Source of the DNA: Roseobacter sp.
Lineage (GTDB): Bacteria > Pseudomonadota > Alphaproteobacteria > Rhodobacterales > Rhodobacteraceae
Assembly: GCA_024636475.1 (NCBI GenBank)
Contig: JAGXHA010000103.1
Location: forward strand, 1 to 64,000
Direction of reading: 5' to 3'
DNA: 64,000 nt
The position numbers were made by a program, and so were the translations under genes. Numbering within the stretch: position 1 is the stretch's first letter; each line of letters starts with the position of its first letter. The notes beneath the pieces were generated by a model. The model was not told the origin of the DNA, did no database searches, and saw nothing but the letters and a program-made list of their open reading frames with translations. This document shows positions 27,758 to 38,169 of this stretch, piece after piece.

Positions 27758-28590
27758 TTGATTGCTTTGAAAAAGCGGTCGCTGCGCCATGTCCAGAAAA
27801 ACAGCATCGACCTGCCACCAGAACTGAACACAATACGGTCAGCGCGACCGATCAGGTTCTCAAACGGGACAAAACCAACGCCACCGGCCTGCTGGGCCAG
27901 ACGGCTGTCAGCCGAGTTGTCACGGTTGTCACCCATAAAAAAGTAATGCCCCACCGGGACAGTGTAGACACCAGTATTGTCGGATGCCTGATTACCGATG
28001 TTCAGAATCGCGTGCTCAACGCCGTTAGGCAGCGTTTCGATCTGGCGGGATTTCATACAAGTGCCACCCTCGCCGATGGCACCATTTTCGCAACGGGGGC
28101 GCATGCCTTGCGGCCCCTGCCGCTCCATCGCTTCCTCAAATACCCCATCACCACGCAGCTCAACCGGCACGCCGTTGATACTGACGACCCCTTGGGTGAT
28201 CTGAATTGTATCCCCGGGCAAGCCGATCAATCGCTTGATATAGTCGCGACCCGAAACAGGGTGACGAAACACTGCAACATCCCCGCGTTCTGGCTCTGAT
28301 CCAAACAGTCGTTCGTTGTCGCCATCAAAAACACCGCAGATATCTTTTGCATCGATATTTACGCCAATGCGCGGGATGATCACGCTGGGGCAAGACGCGT
28401 AGGAGTAGCCATAAGCCATCTTGTTCACGAATAGGAAATCGCCAATCAAAAGAGTCTCTTTCATCGAACCGGACGGGATCCAGAACGGCTGAAAAAATAG
28501 GGTCCGGAAGATGCCTGCAATCACCAACGCATAGACAATGGTCTTGATCGTTTCGACAAAAGCGTTGCCGGTTTTTTCCTTCGCAGCCAT
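27754..28590 (-). CDS. lepB: Signal peptidase I
   Basis: A 278-residue inner-membrane peptidase that removes signal peptides from Sec substrates. One N-terminal membrane helix (about residues 13-31), then the catalytic Ser in [14 protein letters not shown], box D with [11 protein letters not shown] (Lys general base), and box [12 protein letters not shown] near the C-terminus. The insertion between boxes C and D is typical of Alphaproteobacteria. Order acpS-lepB-rnc-era on one strand is widely conserved. Confidence 0.97.
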   Translation of the reverse strand: MAAKEKTGNAFVETIKTIVYALVIAGIFRTLFFQPFWIPSGSMKETLLIGDFLFVNKMAYGYSYASCPSVIIPRIGVNIDAKDICGVFDGDNERLFGSEPERGDVAVFRHPVSGRDYIKRLIGLPGDTIQITQGVVSINGVPVELRGDGVFEEAMERQGPQGMRPRCENGAIGEGGTCMKSRQIETLPNGVEHAILNIGNQASDNTGVYTVPVGHYFFMGDNRDNSADSRLAQQAGGVGFVPFENLIGRADRIVFSSGGRSMLFFWTWRSDRFFKAIK

Positions 28591-28694
28591 CGTGGCGCTC
28601 CTGATGATACGTTTGTGGTTACATGCGGGCAGGATAGGCCCAAGTCAAGCCGAGCAACACCAGTCAAGCGCGCAACTGCGGCCCTGAAACAATG

Positions 28695-29108
28695 TTATTC
28701 TTGTTGCGGCATCAACGGGCGCGCCTCGATCACGACAAACGCCTGCGCCCAAGGGTGATCGTCGGTCAATGTTACGTGAATAATCGCTTCGTGCCCTGCC
28801 GGGGTCATTTGCGCAAGACGTTCTGCCGCCCATCCCGTGACCTGCATGACCGGCTGGCCCGTACGCAGGTTGCTGACAGCCATATCCCGCCACGCAATAC
28901 CCATCCGCAGACCTGTCCCAAGCGCCTTTGAACACGCCTCTTTGGCGGCCCAGCGTTTGGCATAGGTTCCGGCCACATCCCGCCGACGTTCGGCCTTGTT
29001 CTGCTCAACCTCGGTGAAAACACGGTTTCGAAAGCGGTCACCAAAACGGTCCAACGTCCCTTGGATGCGTTCGATATTTGCCAGATCAGTACCGATACCC
29101 AGGATCAT
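28695..29108 (-). CDS. acpS: Holo-[acyl-carrier-protein] synthase
   Basis: A 137-residue AcpS that transfers 4'-phosphopantetheine from CoA to apo-ACP. The Mg-binding start [14 protein letters not shown] and the second motif [14 protein letters not shown] are intact. It precedes lepB and follows the hydrolase-membrane fusion gene, which in most relatives is absent between pdxJ and acpS. Confidence 0.96.
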   Translation of the reverse strand: MILGIGTDLANIERIQGTLDRFGDRFRNRVFTEVEQNKAERRRDVAGTYAKRWAAKEACSKALGTGLRMGIAWRDMAVSNLRTGQPVMQVTGWAAERLAQMTPAGHEAIIHVTLTDDHPWAQAFVVIEARPLMPQQE

Positions 29109-29140
29109 GCGCGGCCTCGCTTTTTGTGTTGAGGTATCTC

Positions 29141-30619
29141 TTACCCCGATATGGCCACAAAGGGAAAGCTAACCCCAAGCGCCCATGCCAGTATTAGTCC
29201 CAGCCCCAAACCAGACGAAACCGCTCCCGCCCTTTGCGCCGTCCAGCGCCCCATCAGACCAAAAACGATATAGAATAGCACAATCACCGGACCGATCAGC
29301 AGCAAAAAGAACAGGCCACTGAAATCAAGCGCGATAGCGCCACCCAGCGAGGCAAAGAAGAAAAACCGCAGGCCAAGCCGTTGCCACATTGGCCTGAACC
29401 CGCCCTGTGTTGCCATCGCATCACCCAGCATAAACGGCACTGTTCCCAAACAAAGCGCCAATATCACCCAAAGCCGATCCGCATTTGGCACAAAATTTGC
29501 ACCGTATCTATCCAACGCCAAGCCAAATGCCCCGATACCCCAAAGCACCAAAGCGGCTATTCCCAATATCGAAACTGACCCAAACCGCAAACCAAAGAGC
29601 CGCAGCAACAGCAGTTGCAGCATGCCATAAAGTGCAAGATGCAGCGCCAGATAGTCCGCAACCAGCACTGGCAACCAATTCGGGTTGATGGTCGTTGCAA
29701 CCAAAGGGACCACAGTCGCAGGAATAACCGTTGCCAGCAGTGCTTTGCGAAAACTTAGACGGCTGACGGATTTGACCGTGGCAGGCAACACTTGTGCCAA
29801 CGGATAGGCAAGTGCGACCACTGCAGCCAACAGTCCAACCAACCACCAACCTGTGGGTGGCACCGCAGCAGTATTCGTACGCTGGTAGCTTTCATTCAGC
29901 CAGGCAAGCGCTTGCCTGCGGGCGTCGCGACTTTGTAAAACACTGACATGTTCGGTGTAAGGTGCCACAAAAGCCATCCGGCGAACGCTGTCTGTTTCAA
30001 CGACCATGCCTTCTTGCGCTGCGGGATCAATCATCTGCACATATTCCAACGCAGCCTCGCGCAGACGCGCCTCCCATTGGCCGGAAATCACGAGCAGATC
30101 ATCAGGCTTGGCCACCGTGACTGCCCCCGAAAACGCAGAGATTGCCACGACTGGCCCCACGTCAAGCTGTTGCGCGGCGCAGATAATAATGTCGGTCGCC
30201 ATTGAGTGACCCAAAAGGGCGACAGGTTGGCGAGGCTCTGCAAAAGCCTGTGCGACTTCAACCGTCTGATTGACCAGCACCTGCGTCGTCCCTTCAATCT
30301 TGGTCAAATCGCCAGACATCGGAACGGGGTTGCGCCCGTGGCCTAAAAAATCAAATGCATAGGCACGGTATCCGGCCTGCGCGAGGGGAAGCGCATAGGC
30401 CTGCATCATCTGGCGGGATCCTGCGAAGCCATGTGCGATCACCACCACGGGCCCATCCGCGTTTGGCAAGGCGTAGCGGGTCACAGGTGTCTGGCCCACA
30501 AAGAGAGCGGTTATTTCGACACCACTTCGTGCTTTTTCCAACTGCCACACTGATACAAGCGCCAGAAGGCCGCCTAGAATCAACACCGCAAGCCGCACCC
30601 TAGCTATCGCGCGCATCAT
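29141..30619 (-). CDS. Alpha/beta-hydrolase domain fused to a multi-pass membrane domain
   Basis: A 492-residue protein. One N-terminal helix (about 7-25) is followed by an alpha/beta-hydrolase domain to about residue 250: oxyanion region [14 protein letters not shown], the nucleophile elbow GHSMA, and later the conserved His in TEHVSVL. The C-terminal 240 residues contain about six or seven hydrophobic helices with no named domain. The membrane location suggests action on lipid, ester or envelope substrates; the reaction is unknown. It overlaps the pdxJ stop by 20 bases and sits inside the pdxJ-acpS-lepB operon. Confidence 0.8.
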   Translation of the reverse strand: MMRAIARVRLAVLILGGLLALVSVWQLEKARSGVEITALFVGQTPVTRYALPNADGPVVVIAHGFAGSRQMMQAYALPLAQAGYRAYAFDFLGHGRNPVPMSGDLTKIEGTTQVLVNQTVEVAQAFAEPRQPVALLGHSMATDIIICAAQQLDVGPVVAISAFSGAVTVAKPDDLLVISGQWEARLREAALEYVQMIDPAAQEGMVVETDSVRRMAFVAPYTEHVSVLQSRDARRQALAWLNESYQRTNTAAVPPTGWWLVGLLAAVVALAYPLAQVLPATVKSVSRLSFRKALLATVIPATVVPLVATTINPNWLPVLVADYLALHLALYGMLQLLLLRLFGLRFGSVSILGIAALVLWGIGAFGLALDRYGANFVPNADRLWVILALCLGTVPFMLGDAMATQGGFRPMWQRLGLRFFFFASLGGAIALDFSGLFFLLLIGPVIVLFYIVFGLMGRWTAQRAGAVSSGLGLGLILAWALGVSFPFVAISG

Positions 30620-31352
30620 CCATCAAACGGCGCATCTCGTGTATCGCAGGCCCAAGACCCAAGAAAATCGCTTCGCCGATCAGGAAATGCCCGATGTTAA
30701 GTTCCTGCACCTCTGGAAACGCCGCAACAGGTGAAACCGTATCATAGGTCAAGCCGTGACCTGCATGGATTTCCAATCCCAGTTCACGCCCAAACTTCGC
30801 CATTTCCTCGAGCTTTTGCAGCTCTTTTTGCGCCTGCTCCCAATTGCCTTCGCTGAACGCATCGCAATATGCACCCGTATGCAACTCGATCACCTCGGCT
30901 CCGATCCGGTTGGCAGCCTCGATCTGGCGTTTGTCGGCGGCGATGAAAATACTGACCCGGCAACCTGCCTCGCGCAGCGGAGCGATGAAATGCGCAAGCC
31001 GGTTTTCTTCGCGCGCGACCTCAAGCCCGCCTTCCGTGGTCCGTTCCTCGCGCTTTTCCGGCACGATGCAAACGGCATGGGGCCGATGGCGCAACGCAAT
31101 CGCTTGCATTTCATCTGTGGCGGCCATCTCAAAGTTAAGCGGCACTGTCAGGATTTCTTGCAACCCTTCGATATCAGCGTCGGTGATGTGACGGCGATCC
31201 TCACGCAGATGCGCGGTGATCCCATCGGCACCAGCCTCTTGGGCTGCGCGTGCTGCCCGCAAAGGATCAGGATAGGCCCCCCCGCGTGCGTTTCTGACTG
31301 TGGCGACATGATCGATATTGACCCCAAGTCGAAGCTTACCTTGCGCTACCAT
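30600..31352 (-). CDS. pdxJ: Pyridoxine 5'-phosphate synthase
   Basis: A 250-residue TIM-barrel enzyme making pyridoxine 5'-phosphate from 1-deoxyxylulose 5-phosphate and 3-amino-2-oxopropyl phosphate. The start [20 protein letters not shown] is the family N-terminus (ATG at 31352); the longer open frame to 31541 has no family similarity. Active-site segments [22 protein letters not shown] and HAGHGLTYD are present. It overlaps the DUF2062 gene by 17 bases. Confidence 0.96.
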   Translation of the reverse strand: MVAQGKLRLGVNIDHVATVRNARGGAYPDPLRAARAAQEAGADGITAHLREDRRHITDADIEGLQEILTVPLNFEMAATDEMQAIALRHRPHAVCIVPEKREERTTEGGLEVAREENRLAHFIAPLREAGCRVSIFIAADKRQIEAANRIGAEVIELHTGAYCDAFSEGNWEQAQKELQKLEEMAKFGRELGLEIHAGHGLTYDTVSPVAAFPEVQELNIGHFLIGEAIFLGLGPAIHEMRRLMDDARDS

Positions 31353-32031
31353 GATCTTTCCCCTTCTGCGCCGTGCGCTCTGCGATGCGTTTTGCTTCGG
31401 CCTTGGCCGCAGCCTTTTTCTTGAGCGCTTCAAATTTTGCCTTGATGACCCCTTTGCGCCGTTTTTGATAGGCGCGCAGCAAGGGTACAGACAGATAATA
31501 TGCAATCGTGGCGCAGATGATACCGGGCAAAATGCCGCCAATCAGATAGGGGTAAAACACTTGACTCCAGAAGACAGCAAGACCCGCCCAATCCATGTCA
31601 TCGCTGGTAAAAATCGCCACGAAATTCGCAAAAAGATCAGAGCCGGCATCCACAAATTTGCCACCAAAGGAACGATGCTCTCCATCCAGCATCGCAGAGC
31701 CTAAAATCCAATGCCCCATAGACAACGAGGATAGGCCAATCGGCACATAGGTGAGGGGATTGCCAAAAAACGTCCCCATCAAAGCCGCCAGCAGATTACC
31801 CTGCATCAGCCGGGACACCAGCGCGGCCACAATAAAATGCAAACCGTAAAACGGCGTGAAAGTGGTAAACACGCCCGCCCAGATCCCCCTCGCGATACGT
31901 TCGGGCGTGTCGGGCAAACGGCGCATCCGGTGTTTGACATAGTGAAACGCCCGCGTCCAACCACCACGCGGCCACATGAACTCGGCCATGGCACGCAATG
32001 TTGGCTTTGGATCGCGACGTTTAAAAATCAA
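31336..32031 (-). CDS. DUF2062 membrane protein
   Basis: A 231-residue protein with about three to four hydrophobic segments and the DUF2062 motif [10 protein letters not shown], then a very basic C-terminal tail of about 45 residues. Function unknown; the family is widespread in Proteobacteria. The first codon is probably TTG at 32031, preceded by AAGGA at suitable spacing. It is situated between rsh and pdxJ, as in other Rhodobacteraceae. Confidence 0.88.
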   Translation of the reverse strand: MIFKRRDPKPTLRAMAEFMWPRGGWTRAFHYVKHRMRRLPDTPERIARGIWAGVFTTFTPFYGLHFIVAALVSRLMQGNLLAALMGTFFGNPLTYVPIGLSSLSMGHWILGSAMLDGEHRSFGGKFVDAGSDLFANFVAIFTSDDMDWAGLAVFWSQVFYPYLIGGILPGIICATIAYYLSVPLLRAYQKRRKGVIKAKFEALKKKAAAKAEAKRIAERTAQKGKDHGSAR

Positions 32032-32078
32032 CTGCTTTTCCTTGGGTCCGGGAGGGGAATTGAGCGCCCTTAGGCGTT

Positions 32079-34220
32079 TTAATCGGGTGCTCTTTGCAAC
32101 TTCATGTTTCTGTGCCTGCTGATCTCGGCTACTTCGCGTTCCGCTTCTATGGTTGGCATCAAGGAATGAAGATGCGCTATATCTCGTAACTCCACATAGA
32201 TCAGCAAACGGTAAAAGTCAGGCTTGCGGTCAAGAAATTCCAAATCCGAGATATTGGCCGAGGACTGACCGATCAAGGTACAGATCCGCCCCAAGACACC
32301 AGCACCATTGCCAATGGTCAGATCCAGTGTCGCACCATAGATAGCCGGGTGCTGACCTTCATGCCAACGCAGGTCCAGCCAGCGTTCCGGCTGGTCTTCG
32401 TAGGCAGAAAGCCGTTCACAATCAATTGAATGGATCGTCACACCCTTGCCACGAAAAGTAATGCCGACAATGCGTTCCCCGGGCAGCGGCTGGCAGCAAG
32501 GTGCCCTGTCATAGGACTGCCCCGACTGAAGGCCCACAACCGCCCGCTTGCGGTCGACCTGCTCGCCGGGTTTCGGCTTCAACTCGGGATAGACAGCTTG
32601 AACGGCTTCGCGGCCCGTCAGGTCTGCCGACCCCAGTTTTTCCATAAGGTCTTCCGCACTTTTCAAGCGCAGATTCCGCGCCGCCGTACGCAACACCTTT
32701 TCGGTCGCGGCCTTGCCAATCTGCTCGAAAGCAGAGCGTGCCAATTCGCGGCCAAGACTGACAAAGCGCGCACGGTCGACTTCGCGCAGGGACCGGCGGA
32801 TCGCGGTTTTGGCCTTGCCGGTCGTCGCAATATCCAACCACGTGACCTGCGGGGTCTGACCTTGCGCGGTTATGATCTCAATCGATTGTCCGTTCTTGAC
32901 GCGTGTCCACAAGGGCACACGCATCCCGTCAATCTTGGCACCGACGCAAGCGGATCCGATCCGGGTGTGGATGGCATAGGCGAAATCAATCGGGGTGGCA
33001 CCGCGAGGAAGCTTTACCACCTCGCCTTTAGGCGTAAAACAAAACACCTGATCAGCATACATTTCAAGCTTGACGGCTTCGAGGAAATCTTCGTGATCCT
33101 CCTCGGAATCCAGCTGTTCCGTCAATTGTGCAATCCACTTGACGGGATCGACAGCAAACGGGTTCTTCGAGCGCACCCCATCACGGTACGACCAATGCGC
33201 CGCAACACCGGTTTCAGCCACATCATGCATCTGGCGCGTTCTAATCTGGACTTCGACCCGTTTGCCGTCGCGCCCCGACACTGTGGCATGGATTGAGCGG
33301 TAGCCGTTGGTTTTGGGCTGGCTGATGTAATCCTTGAAACGTCCCGGCACCGCCCGCCAACGTCGGTGGATCACGCCAAGGGCACGGTAACACTCATCGT
33401 CCGAAGTCGTGATAACCCGAAAGCCATAGATGTCAGACAGCCGCGAGAAAGATTGATCTTTTTCCTGCATCTTACGCCAGATCGAATAAGGTTTCTTGGC
33501 GCGCCCGAACACTTCAGCCTCAATGCCCGCCTTTTCCAGCTCCACGCGCATGTCGCCTGTAATGCGCTGGATCACGTCACCCGTTTCACGTTGGAGCGTG
33601 ATGAAACGTCGGATAATCGATTGCCGGCCTTCAGGGTTCAGAACGCGAAATGCCAGATCCTCAAGCTCTTCGCGCATCCATTGCATGCCCATCCTGCCCG
33701 CAAGCGGGGCATAGATATCCATCGTTTCGCGCGCTTTCTGGATTTGCTTGTCAGCGCGCATCGACTTGATCGTGCGCATATTGTGCAATCGGTCCGCCAG
33801 CTTGACCAAGATCACCCTCAGGTCCTTGGACATCGCCATGAAAAGCTTGCGAAAATTCTCGGCTTGCTTTGTCTCGGTTGAACTTAGCTGCAAATTGGTA
33901 AGCTTCGTCACACCGTCAACCAGCTCTGCCACATCGCGACCAAAGCGCTTTTCGACTTCGGCGTAAGACGCTTTCGTGTCCTCTATCGTGTCATGAAGCA
34001 AAGCTGTGATGATTGTCGCATCGTCCAGCTGCTGTTCGGTCAGAATGGCCGCAACAGAAACCGGATGCGTGAAATAAGGCTCGCCCGAGTGGCGAAACTG
34101 ACCCTCGTGCATCGTCTGGCCAAAATCATAGGCCATCCGGACGTGTTTTTCATTAGTTTTAGGGTTGTAGGCGCGAACAAGCGCGACAAGATCGTCAGCC
34201 GTAATGTCGGCGTTGTTCAT
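32079..34220 (-). CDS. rsh: Bifunctional (p)ppGpp synthetase/hydrolase, RelA/SpoT family
   Basis: A 713-residue Rsh protein controlling the stringent response. The HD hydrolase domain has FTHPVSVAAIL and ALLHDTIEDT; the synthetase domain has YRSIHATV and RTRQMHDVAETGVAAHW; a TGS domain (FTPKGEVVKLPRGATPIDFA) and a C-terminal ACT domain (YGATLDLTIGNGAGVLGRI) follow. Both catalytic domains look complete, as expected for the single Rsh of most Alphaproteobacteria. Placed 36 bases after rpoZ, a conserved pairing. Confidence 0.96.
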   Translation of the reverse strand: MNNADITADDLVALVRAYNPKTNEKHVRMAYDFGQTMHEGQFRHSGEPYFTHPVSVAAILTEQQLDDATIITALLHDTIEDTKASYAEVEKRFGRDVAELVDGVTKLTNLQLSSTETKQAENFRKLFMAMSKDLRVILVKLADRLHNMRTIKSMRADKQIQKARETMDIYAPLAGRMGMQWMREELEDLAFRVLNPEGRQSIIRRFITLQRETGDVIQRITGDMRVELEKAGIEAEVFGRAKKPYSIWRKMQEKDQSFSRLSDIYGFRVITTSDDECYRALGVIHRRWRAVPGRFKDYISQPKTNGYRSIHATVSGRDGKRVEVQIRTRQMHDVAETGVAAHWSYRDGVRSKNPFAVDPVKWIAQLTEQLDSEEDHEDFLEAVKLEMYADQVFCFTPKGEVVKLPRGATPIDFAYAIHTRIGSACVGAKIDGMRVPLWTRVKNGQSIEIITAQGQTPQVTWLDIATTGKAKTAIRRSLREVDRARFVSLGRELARSAFEQIGKAATEKVLRTAARNLRLKSAEDLMEKLGSADLTGREAVQAVYPELKPKPGEQVDRKRAVVGLQSGQSYDRAPCCQPLPGERIVGITFRGKGVTIHSIDCERLSAYEDQPERWLDLRWHEGQHPAIYGATLDLTIGNGAGVLGRICTLIGQSSANISDLEFLDRKPDFYRLLIYVELRDIAHLHSLMPTIEAEREVAEISRHRNMKLQRAPD

Positions 34221-34256
34221 GCATGTCCTGCCTTATTGCCCCGCAGGGCGCGGGCC

Positions 34257-34610
34257 TTAGCCCTGCCCTTGTGCCGCCATCAGTTGCCGAAGCAGCATTT
34301 CTTCAGACATGCTGTCTTCTTCCGGCTTGTCCTTTTCAGCACCCATCAACAGCGCCATCGCATCTTCTTCAGGCTCATCGATTTCAATCTGGTTCTGGTT
34401 GCTTTCGATCAAACGCTCGCGCAGATCATCAGCGGACTGAGTCTCGTCTGCGATCTCACGCAAGGAAACGACAGGGTTTTTGTCATTATCGCGGTCGACA
34501 GTAACTGGTGATCCTGCGGCGATTTCACGGGCACGATGCGCCGCGAGCATTACCAGCTCGAAACGGTTTGGAACTTTGTCCACACAATCTTCAACGGTGA
34601 CGCGGGCCAT
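34257..34610 (-). CDS. rpoZ: RNA polymerase omega subunit
   Basis: A 117-residue omega subunit with the conserved helix [20 protein letters not shown] and RAREIAAG, followed by an acidic tail. It helps beta' folding and is part of the binding site for ppGpp, which makes its position before rsh meaningful. ATG start at 34610. Confidence 0.96.
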   Translation of the reverse strand: MARVTVEDCVDKVPNRFELVMLAAHRAREIAAGSPVTVDRDNDKNPVVSLREIADETQSADDLRERLIESNQNQIEIDEPEEDAMALLMGAEKDKPEEDSMSEEMLLRQLMAAQGQG

Positions 34611-34680
34611 ATAAATGCTCCAATCATAAGTGCTGCAAGAAGCCGACTGTTTAAAAGCCCTTGACGGGATTTACAAGCGC

Positions 34681-35295
34681 TTAATCGGACGGTACCACCT
34701 GATCTTTATCGTGCTGCGGCAGGTCACTCAACATTTGCAAAACCGTTTTTTTCAGCACCGGATGAAACCAATCAGGTGCAATTTCAGCCATCGGTACAAG
34801 GACAAACGCCCGATCCTGCAAACGCGGATGGGGCAGGATCAGATCATCGGGGGTTTGGCTCATCTGTTGTGCAAGCGGCAGACTGCGCCAGTGATTCTGC
34901 ACCTGCACATTTGGGCAGACCACGTCGCCTACCGCCAACAAATCCAAGTCAACAGTTCTGGCATCCCATCGGATATCGCGCTTGCGGCCAAGCCCGGCCT
35001 CTAGCTTGTGCAGCACTTCGAGTATTTTGAGACATGACCAATCCGACGTAACGTAAACAACAGCGTTGACATAGTCCGGACCGGACCCGGCAGGGAAAGC
35101 CGGATTTGTAAAAAAACGACTGACAGCCCGAACCTGAAGTCCGATGTTTTCCATCATTTGAATGGCTTGCTGAACCGTCTCTCTGGGGCCCCCGGCATGT
35201 GATGACTGATTGCTCCCCAAAGCGATCCAAGCGTTTTTTTGCTCAGTCTGTGCAATATCCAACGGATCGTGGTCATTTGACACTTGTTGCCTCAC
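34681..35295 (-). CDS. folK: 6-hydroxymethyl-dihydropterin diphosphokinase (HPPK)
   Basis: A 204-residue folate-pathway enzyme transferring pyrophosphate to hydroxymethyldihydropterin. The N-terminal strand WIALGSNQSS, the RAVSRFFTNPAFPAGSGPDYVNA loop (in parts) and DARTVDLDLLAVGD with the metal-binding aspartates, then LPHPRLQDRAFVLVPM, are family signatures. The likely start is the GTG at 35295. It is divergent from the NYN gene, 116 bases apart. Confidence 0.95.
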   Translation of the reverse strand: MRQQVSNDHDPLDIAQTEQKNAWIALGSNQSSHAGGPRETVQQAIQMMENIGLQVRAVSRFFTNPAFPAGSGPDYVNAVVYVTSDWSCLKILEVLHKLEAGLGRKRDIRWDARTVDLDLLAVGDVVCPNVQVQNHWRSLPLAQQMSQTPDDLILPHPRLQDRAFVLVPMAEIAPDWFHPVLKKTVLQMLSDLPQHDKDQVVPSD

Positions 35296-35366
35296 TAAAG
35301 ATACTTAGAATGCGACCTCTAATAAGATTGTTTCCAGCAAGAAAACAAGCTAACTCAAGTTGAACA

Positions 35367-35397
35367 TTTTTGAAACCACTTTTCAAAAAGTTAATAT
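35367..35397 (+). promoter_or_regulatory. Putative sigma-70 promoter overlapped by a 9-bp palindrome (NYN gene)
   Basis: TTGAAA (35370-35375) and TAATAT (35392-35397) separated by 16 bases resemble a good -35/-10 pair. A perfect 9-bp inverted repeat, TTTTTGAAA (35367-35375) and its complement (35381-35389) with a five-base spacer, covers the -35 box and half the spacer, the usual place for a repressor operator. The start codon of the NYN gene is at 35412, giving a very short leader. Confidence 0.55.
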
Positions 35398-35411
35398 AAC
35401 AAGGGCATTTC

Positions 35412-35957
35412 ATGTTTTATAAAGACGAGCGGCTAGCGTTGTTCATTGATGGATCAAATCTTTACGCAGCCGCCAAAAGCCTAGGTTTCGACATCGACTA
35501 CAAGCTTTTGCGTACAGAGTTTATGCGCCGCGGAAAGCTTTTGCGCGCTTTCTACTACACCGCGTTACTTGAGAACGAAGAGTATTCTCCGATCCGGCCC
35601 TTGGTAGACTGGCTGAACTACAACGGCTTCACGATGGTGACAAAGCCCGCCAAAGAATACACTGACAGCATGGGTCGTCGTAAAGTTAAGGGCAACATGG
35701 ACATCGAATTGGCCGTGGATGCGATGGAGCTTGCCCCCCATCTAGACCACATTGTCATATTCTCGGGAGACGGCGATTTCCGGCCATTGGTCGAAAGCTT
35801 GCAGCGTCAAGGCGTGCGCGTCTCGGTTGTTAGCACCATTCGCAGCCAGCCCCCCATGATATCCGACGATCTGCGCAGGCAGGTTGACAACTTTATCGAA
35901 CTTGAAGACTTGCGCGATGTCATTGGCCGCCCTCCCCGGGACAGCAACGACGACTAG
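35412..35957 (+). CDS. NYN/PIN-like (LabA/DUF88) domain protein, probable ribonuclease
   Basis: A 181-residue NYN-domain protein. ALFIDGSNLYAAAKSLGFDI holds the first catalytic Asp, NMDIELAVDAMEL the central acidic residues, and HIVIFSGDGDFRPLV the last conserved Asp, so the PIN-like metal site appears complete and a ribonuclease activity is likely. In cyanobacteria LabA acts in circadian signalling; in Alphaproteobacteria the target is unknown. Its promoter carries an operator-like palindrome. Monocistronic, followed by a GC hairpin. Confidence 0.9.
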   Translation: MFYKDERLALFIDGSNLYAAAKSLGFDIDYKLLRTEFMRRGKLLRAFYYTALLENEEYSPIRPLVDWLNYNGFTMVTKPAKEYTDSMGRRKVKGNMDIELAVDAMELAPHLDHIVIFSGDGDFRPLVESLQRQGVRVSVVSTIRSQPPMISDDLRRQVDNFIELEDLRDVIGRPPRDSNDD

Positions 35958-35967
35958 TCAAGAAAAA

Positions 35968-35999
35968 GCCCGCTTCACTGCACATCAGTTTAAGCGGGC
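35968..35999 (+). terminator. Hairpin downstream of the NYN gene
   Basis: GCCCGCTT (35968-35975) pairs with AAGCGGGC (35992-35999) across a 16-base loop, 11 bases after the stop codon. There is no T-run after it, so termination strength is uncertain. Confidence 0.5.
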
Positions 36000-36179
36000 G
36001 ATTCGGTTCATTCCGTTTTCCAGATAAACCGGCTGCCTCGACTGTATTCCATGCGCTCCGGGCCATCGTCAGGCACATCATGGAAAAAACCCGCCAACAT
36101 CCAGAACAAACTGCATGACCATCGGTCTGGACGATCTCTGCTTGAGCAATTACCTATTGAGCAACCAAAGGAGCATGCC

Positions 36180-37130
36180 ATGCAGAAAAAGCCCCTGACC
36201 CTCTACCTGGCCGCGCCACGTGGCTTCTGCGCCGGTGTGGACCGCGCCATCAAGATCGTCGAAATGGCTCTCGAAAAATGGGGCGCGCCCGTCTATGTGC
36301 GCCATGAAATCGTTCATAACAGATTCGTGGTGGATGGCCTGCGCGACAAGGGTGCTGTCTTTGTCGAGGAATTGTCTGAATGCCCGGATGATCGCCCCGT
36401 GATTTTCTCGGCGCACGGTGTGCCAAAATCAGTTCCGAATGCGGCACAGGCCCGCAATATGGTCTATGTCGACGCCACCGGCCCGCTGGTCAGCAAAGTC
36501 CATATCGAAGCGCAACGCCACGCAGATGCAGGCCTTCAGATGATCATGATTGGCCACGAAGGTCACCCCGAAACTGTTGGGACGATGGGGCAGTTGCCCG
36601 ACGGCGAAGTGTTGTTGGTAGAAACCCCCGAAGACGTCAAAACTGTAACTGTCCGCGATCCGCAAAAGCTCGCGTATGTTACCCAGACAACGCTGAGTAT
36701 TGACGACACCGCCGATATCGTTGCTGCCTTGAACGCGCGTTTCCCGGCTATCGTGGGTCCGCACAAGGAAGACATCTGTTATGCCACCACGAACCGTCAA
36801 GAAGCGGTCAAGGCCATGGCCCCCAAGTGCGACGCGATGCTGGTTGTCGGCGCGCCCAATTCGTCTAATTCGAAACGTCTGGTCGAGGTTGGATCCCGCG
36901 CTGGTTGCTCGTACGCGCAACTGGTCCAGCGTGCGGATGACATCGACTGGCGGGCTTTGGATGGGATCAACAGCATTGGCATCACGGCTGGTGCATCTGC
37001 CCCAGAGGTACTGATCAACGAGGTTATCGACGCCTTCAAATCACGCTATGATGTGACCGAAGAAATGGTCGAGACAGCGGTTGAGAACGTCGAGTTCAAA
37101 GTCCCTCGCATCCTGCGCGTTCCCGCATGA
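36180..37130 (+). CDS. ispH: 4-hydroxy-3-methylbut-2-enyl diphosphate reductase
   Basis: A 316-residue iron-sulphur enzyme, the last step of the MEP isoprenoid pathway (HMBPP to IPP and DMAPP). The three cluster cysteines are in [12 protein letters not shown], in the [25 protein letters not shown] half region and in [25 protein letters not shown] and [14 protein letters not shown] are family motifs. The second usual Cys motif (DATCPLV) reads DATGPLV here, so one expected Cys is Gly: see findings. The ATG at 36180 is used; the extension to 36051 is unlike the family. The stop overlaps the next gene by ATGA. Confidence 0.93.
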   Translation: MQKKPLTLYLAAPRGFCAGVDRAIKIVEMALEKWGAPVYVRHEIVHNRFVVDGLRDKGAVFVEELSECPDDRPVIFSAHGVPKSVPNAAQARNMVYVDATGPLVSKVHIEAQRHADAGLQMIMIGHEGHPETVGTMGQLPDGEVLLVETPEDVKTVTVRDPQKLAYVTQTTLSIDDTADIVAALNARFPAIVGPHKEDICYATTNRQEAVKAMAPKCDAMLVVGAPNSSNSKRLVEVGSRAGCSYAQLVQRADDIDWRALDGINSIGITAGASAPEVLINEVIDAFKSRYDVTEEMVETAVENVEFKVPRILRVPA

Positions 37131-37579
37131 TCGGCATCCCCCGCGCCCCGCTTCTTTTAGGCCTTGCCGGACTGATACCATTTGTTTGGGGGGCTTTAAC
37201 GGTTTTGAACCAGCCTCTCGCCACTTGGGCTGCTGCCAATCTGGGCGGCCGCTTTGTCGGGCCATACATACAGCTTTTCTATGGTGCCGTGATCTTGTCC
37301 TTCATGTCCGGCATACTCTGGGGCTTTGCCACCAAAGCAACAGGCGCGCAGGCGGCGACGGGCTATGCGCTCTCCGTTATTCCGGCGCTGTGGGCTTTCT
37401 TCATGACCGGCGGCGGGCCCGTTGGCGCAGGGCTAAACCTGATGTTCGGCTTTGGCGGTTTATTGATTCTGGACTTTGCGTTTTGGCGATGGGGTCTTGC
37501 CCCCGAATGGTGGATGAAGCTGCGCGTTTTGCTGACGGCAATCGTGCTCGCCTCTCTCGCCACCGGCGTGTTCCTTTGA
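37127..37579 (+). CDS. DUF3429 membrane protein
   Basis: A 150-residue membrane protein with about five hydrophobic helices, of the DUF3429 family: [18 protein letters not shown] at the start and [20 protein letters not shown] followed by LWGFATKA. Function unknown; found next to ispH in other Rhodobacteraceae as I recall. Overlaps ispH (ATGA) and the methyltransferase (TTGA). Confidence 0.88.
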   Translation: MIGIPRAPLLLGLAGLIPFVWGALTVLNQPLATWAAANLGGRFVGPYIQLFYGAVILSFMSGILWGFATKATGAQAATGYALSVIPALWAFFMTGGGPVGAGLNLMFGFGGLLILDFAFWRWGLAPEWWMKLRVLLTAIVLASLATGVFL

Positions 37580-38169
37580 GCGACCACGAAACGCTGAGCG
37601 TCTATCCCGCGCAAGCCAATGAATACGCATCGGTCACATCAAATCTGGCTGGCGATCCCTTGCTGGCCGCCTTCATCACATCGGTCAAACCAGGCGGAGA
37701 GGTCTTGGACCTTGGCTGCGGCCCCGGTATCGCGGCAGCTGAGATGGCAAGGGCGGGCTTGAATGTTACCGCGATGGATCCCGTGGCCGAAATGGTTGCC
37801 CTTGCCGCCCAAAACGCAAACATCACCACCAAGATCGGAAGTTTCGACGATCTGAAAGAGGTTGATTGTTACGATGGCATCTGGGCCAACTTCAGCCTGC
37901 TCCACGCCCCCCGGGCCGACATGCCAAGACACCTATCCAACATCGCCCGCGCGCTACACCCCGGCGGGATATTTCACATCGGTGTGAAACTTGGCACGGG
38001 CGAAAAGCGCGACCGCATCGGGCGGCTCTATACCTACTTCACCGAAGACGAACTGGTGACGCTGCTGACCCATGCCGGATTAAACGTCACGGATCGCAAA
38101 AAAGGCCGCGATAAGGGGCTGGACGGCACCGAGGCAGACTGGGTATGCCTGCGCGCATGGCGAAGCTGA
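37576..38169 (+). CDS. Class I SAM-dependent methyltransferase
   Basis: A 197-residue methyltransferase. Motif [17 protein letters not shown], binds S-adenosylmethionine (near residues 41-56); motif II is [10 protein letters not shown] and the post-motif region reads [18 protein letters not shown]. The start is inferred as TTG at 37576, overlapping the DUF3429 stop as TTGA and giving the opening [17 protein letters not shown]; the open frame extends much further upstream but through another gene. The acceptor is unknown. Downstream rnhA overlaps its end. Confidence 0.88.
   Translation: MSDHETLSVYPAQANEYASVTSNLAGDPLLAAFITSVKPGGEVLDLGCGPGIAAAEMARAGLNVTAMDPVAEMVALAAQNANITTKIGSFDDLKEVDCYDGIWANFSLLHAPRADMPRHLSNIARALHPGGIFHIGVKLGTGEKRDRIGRLYTYFTEDELVTLLTHAGLNVTDRKKGRDKGLDGTEADWVCLRAWRS

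Noticed and set aside
36140..36175. Direct repeat TTGAGCAA twice, 15 bases apart, upstream of ispH
   Set aside because: Two eight-base copies in 30 bases can arise by chance and no third copy or promoter fit is seen.
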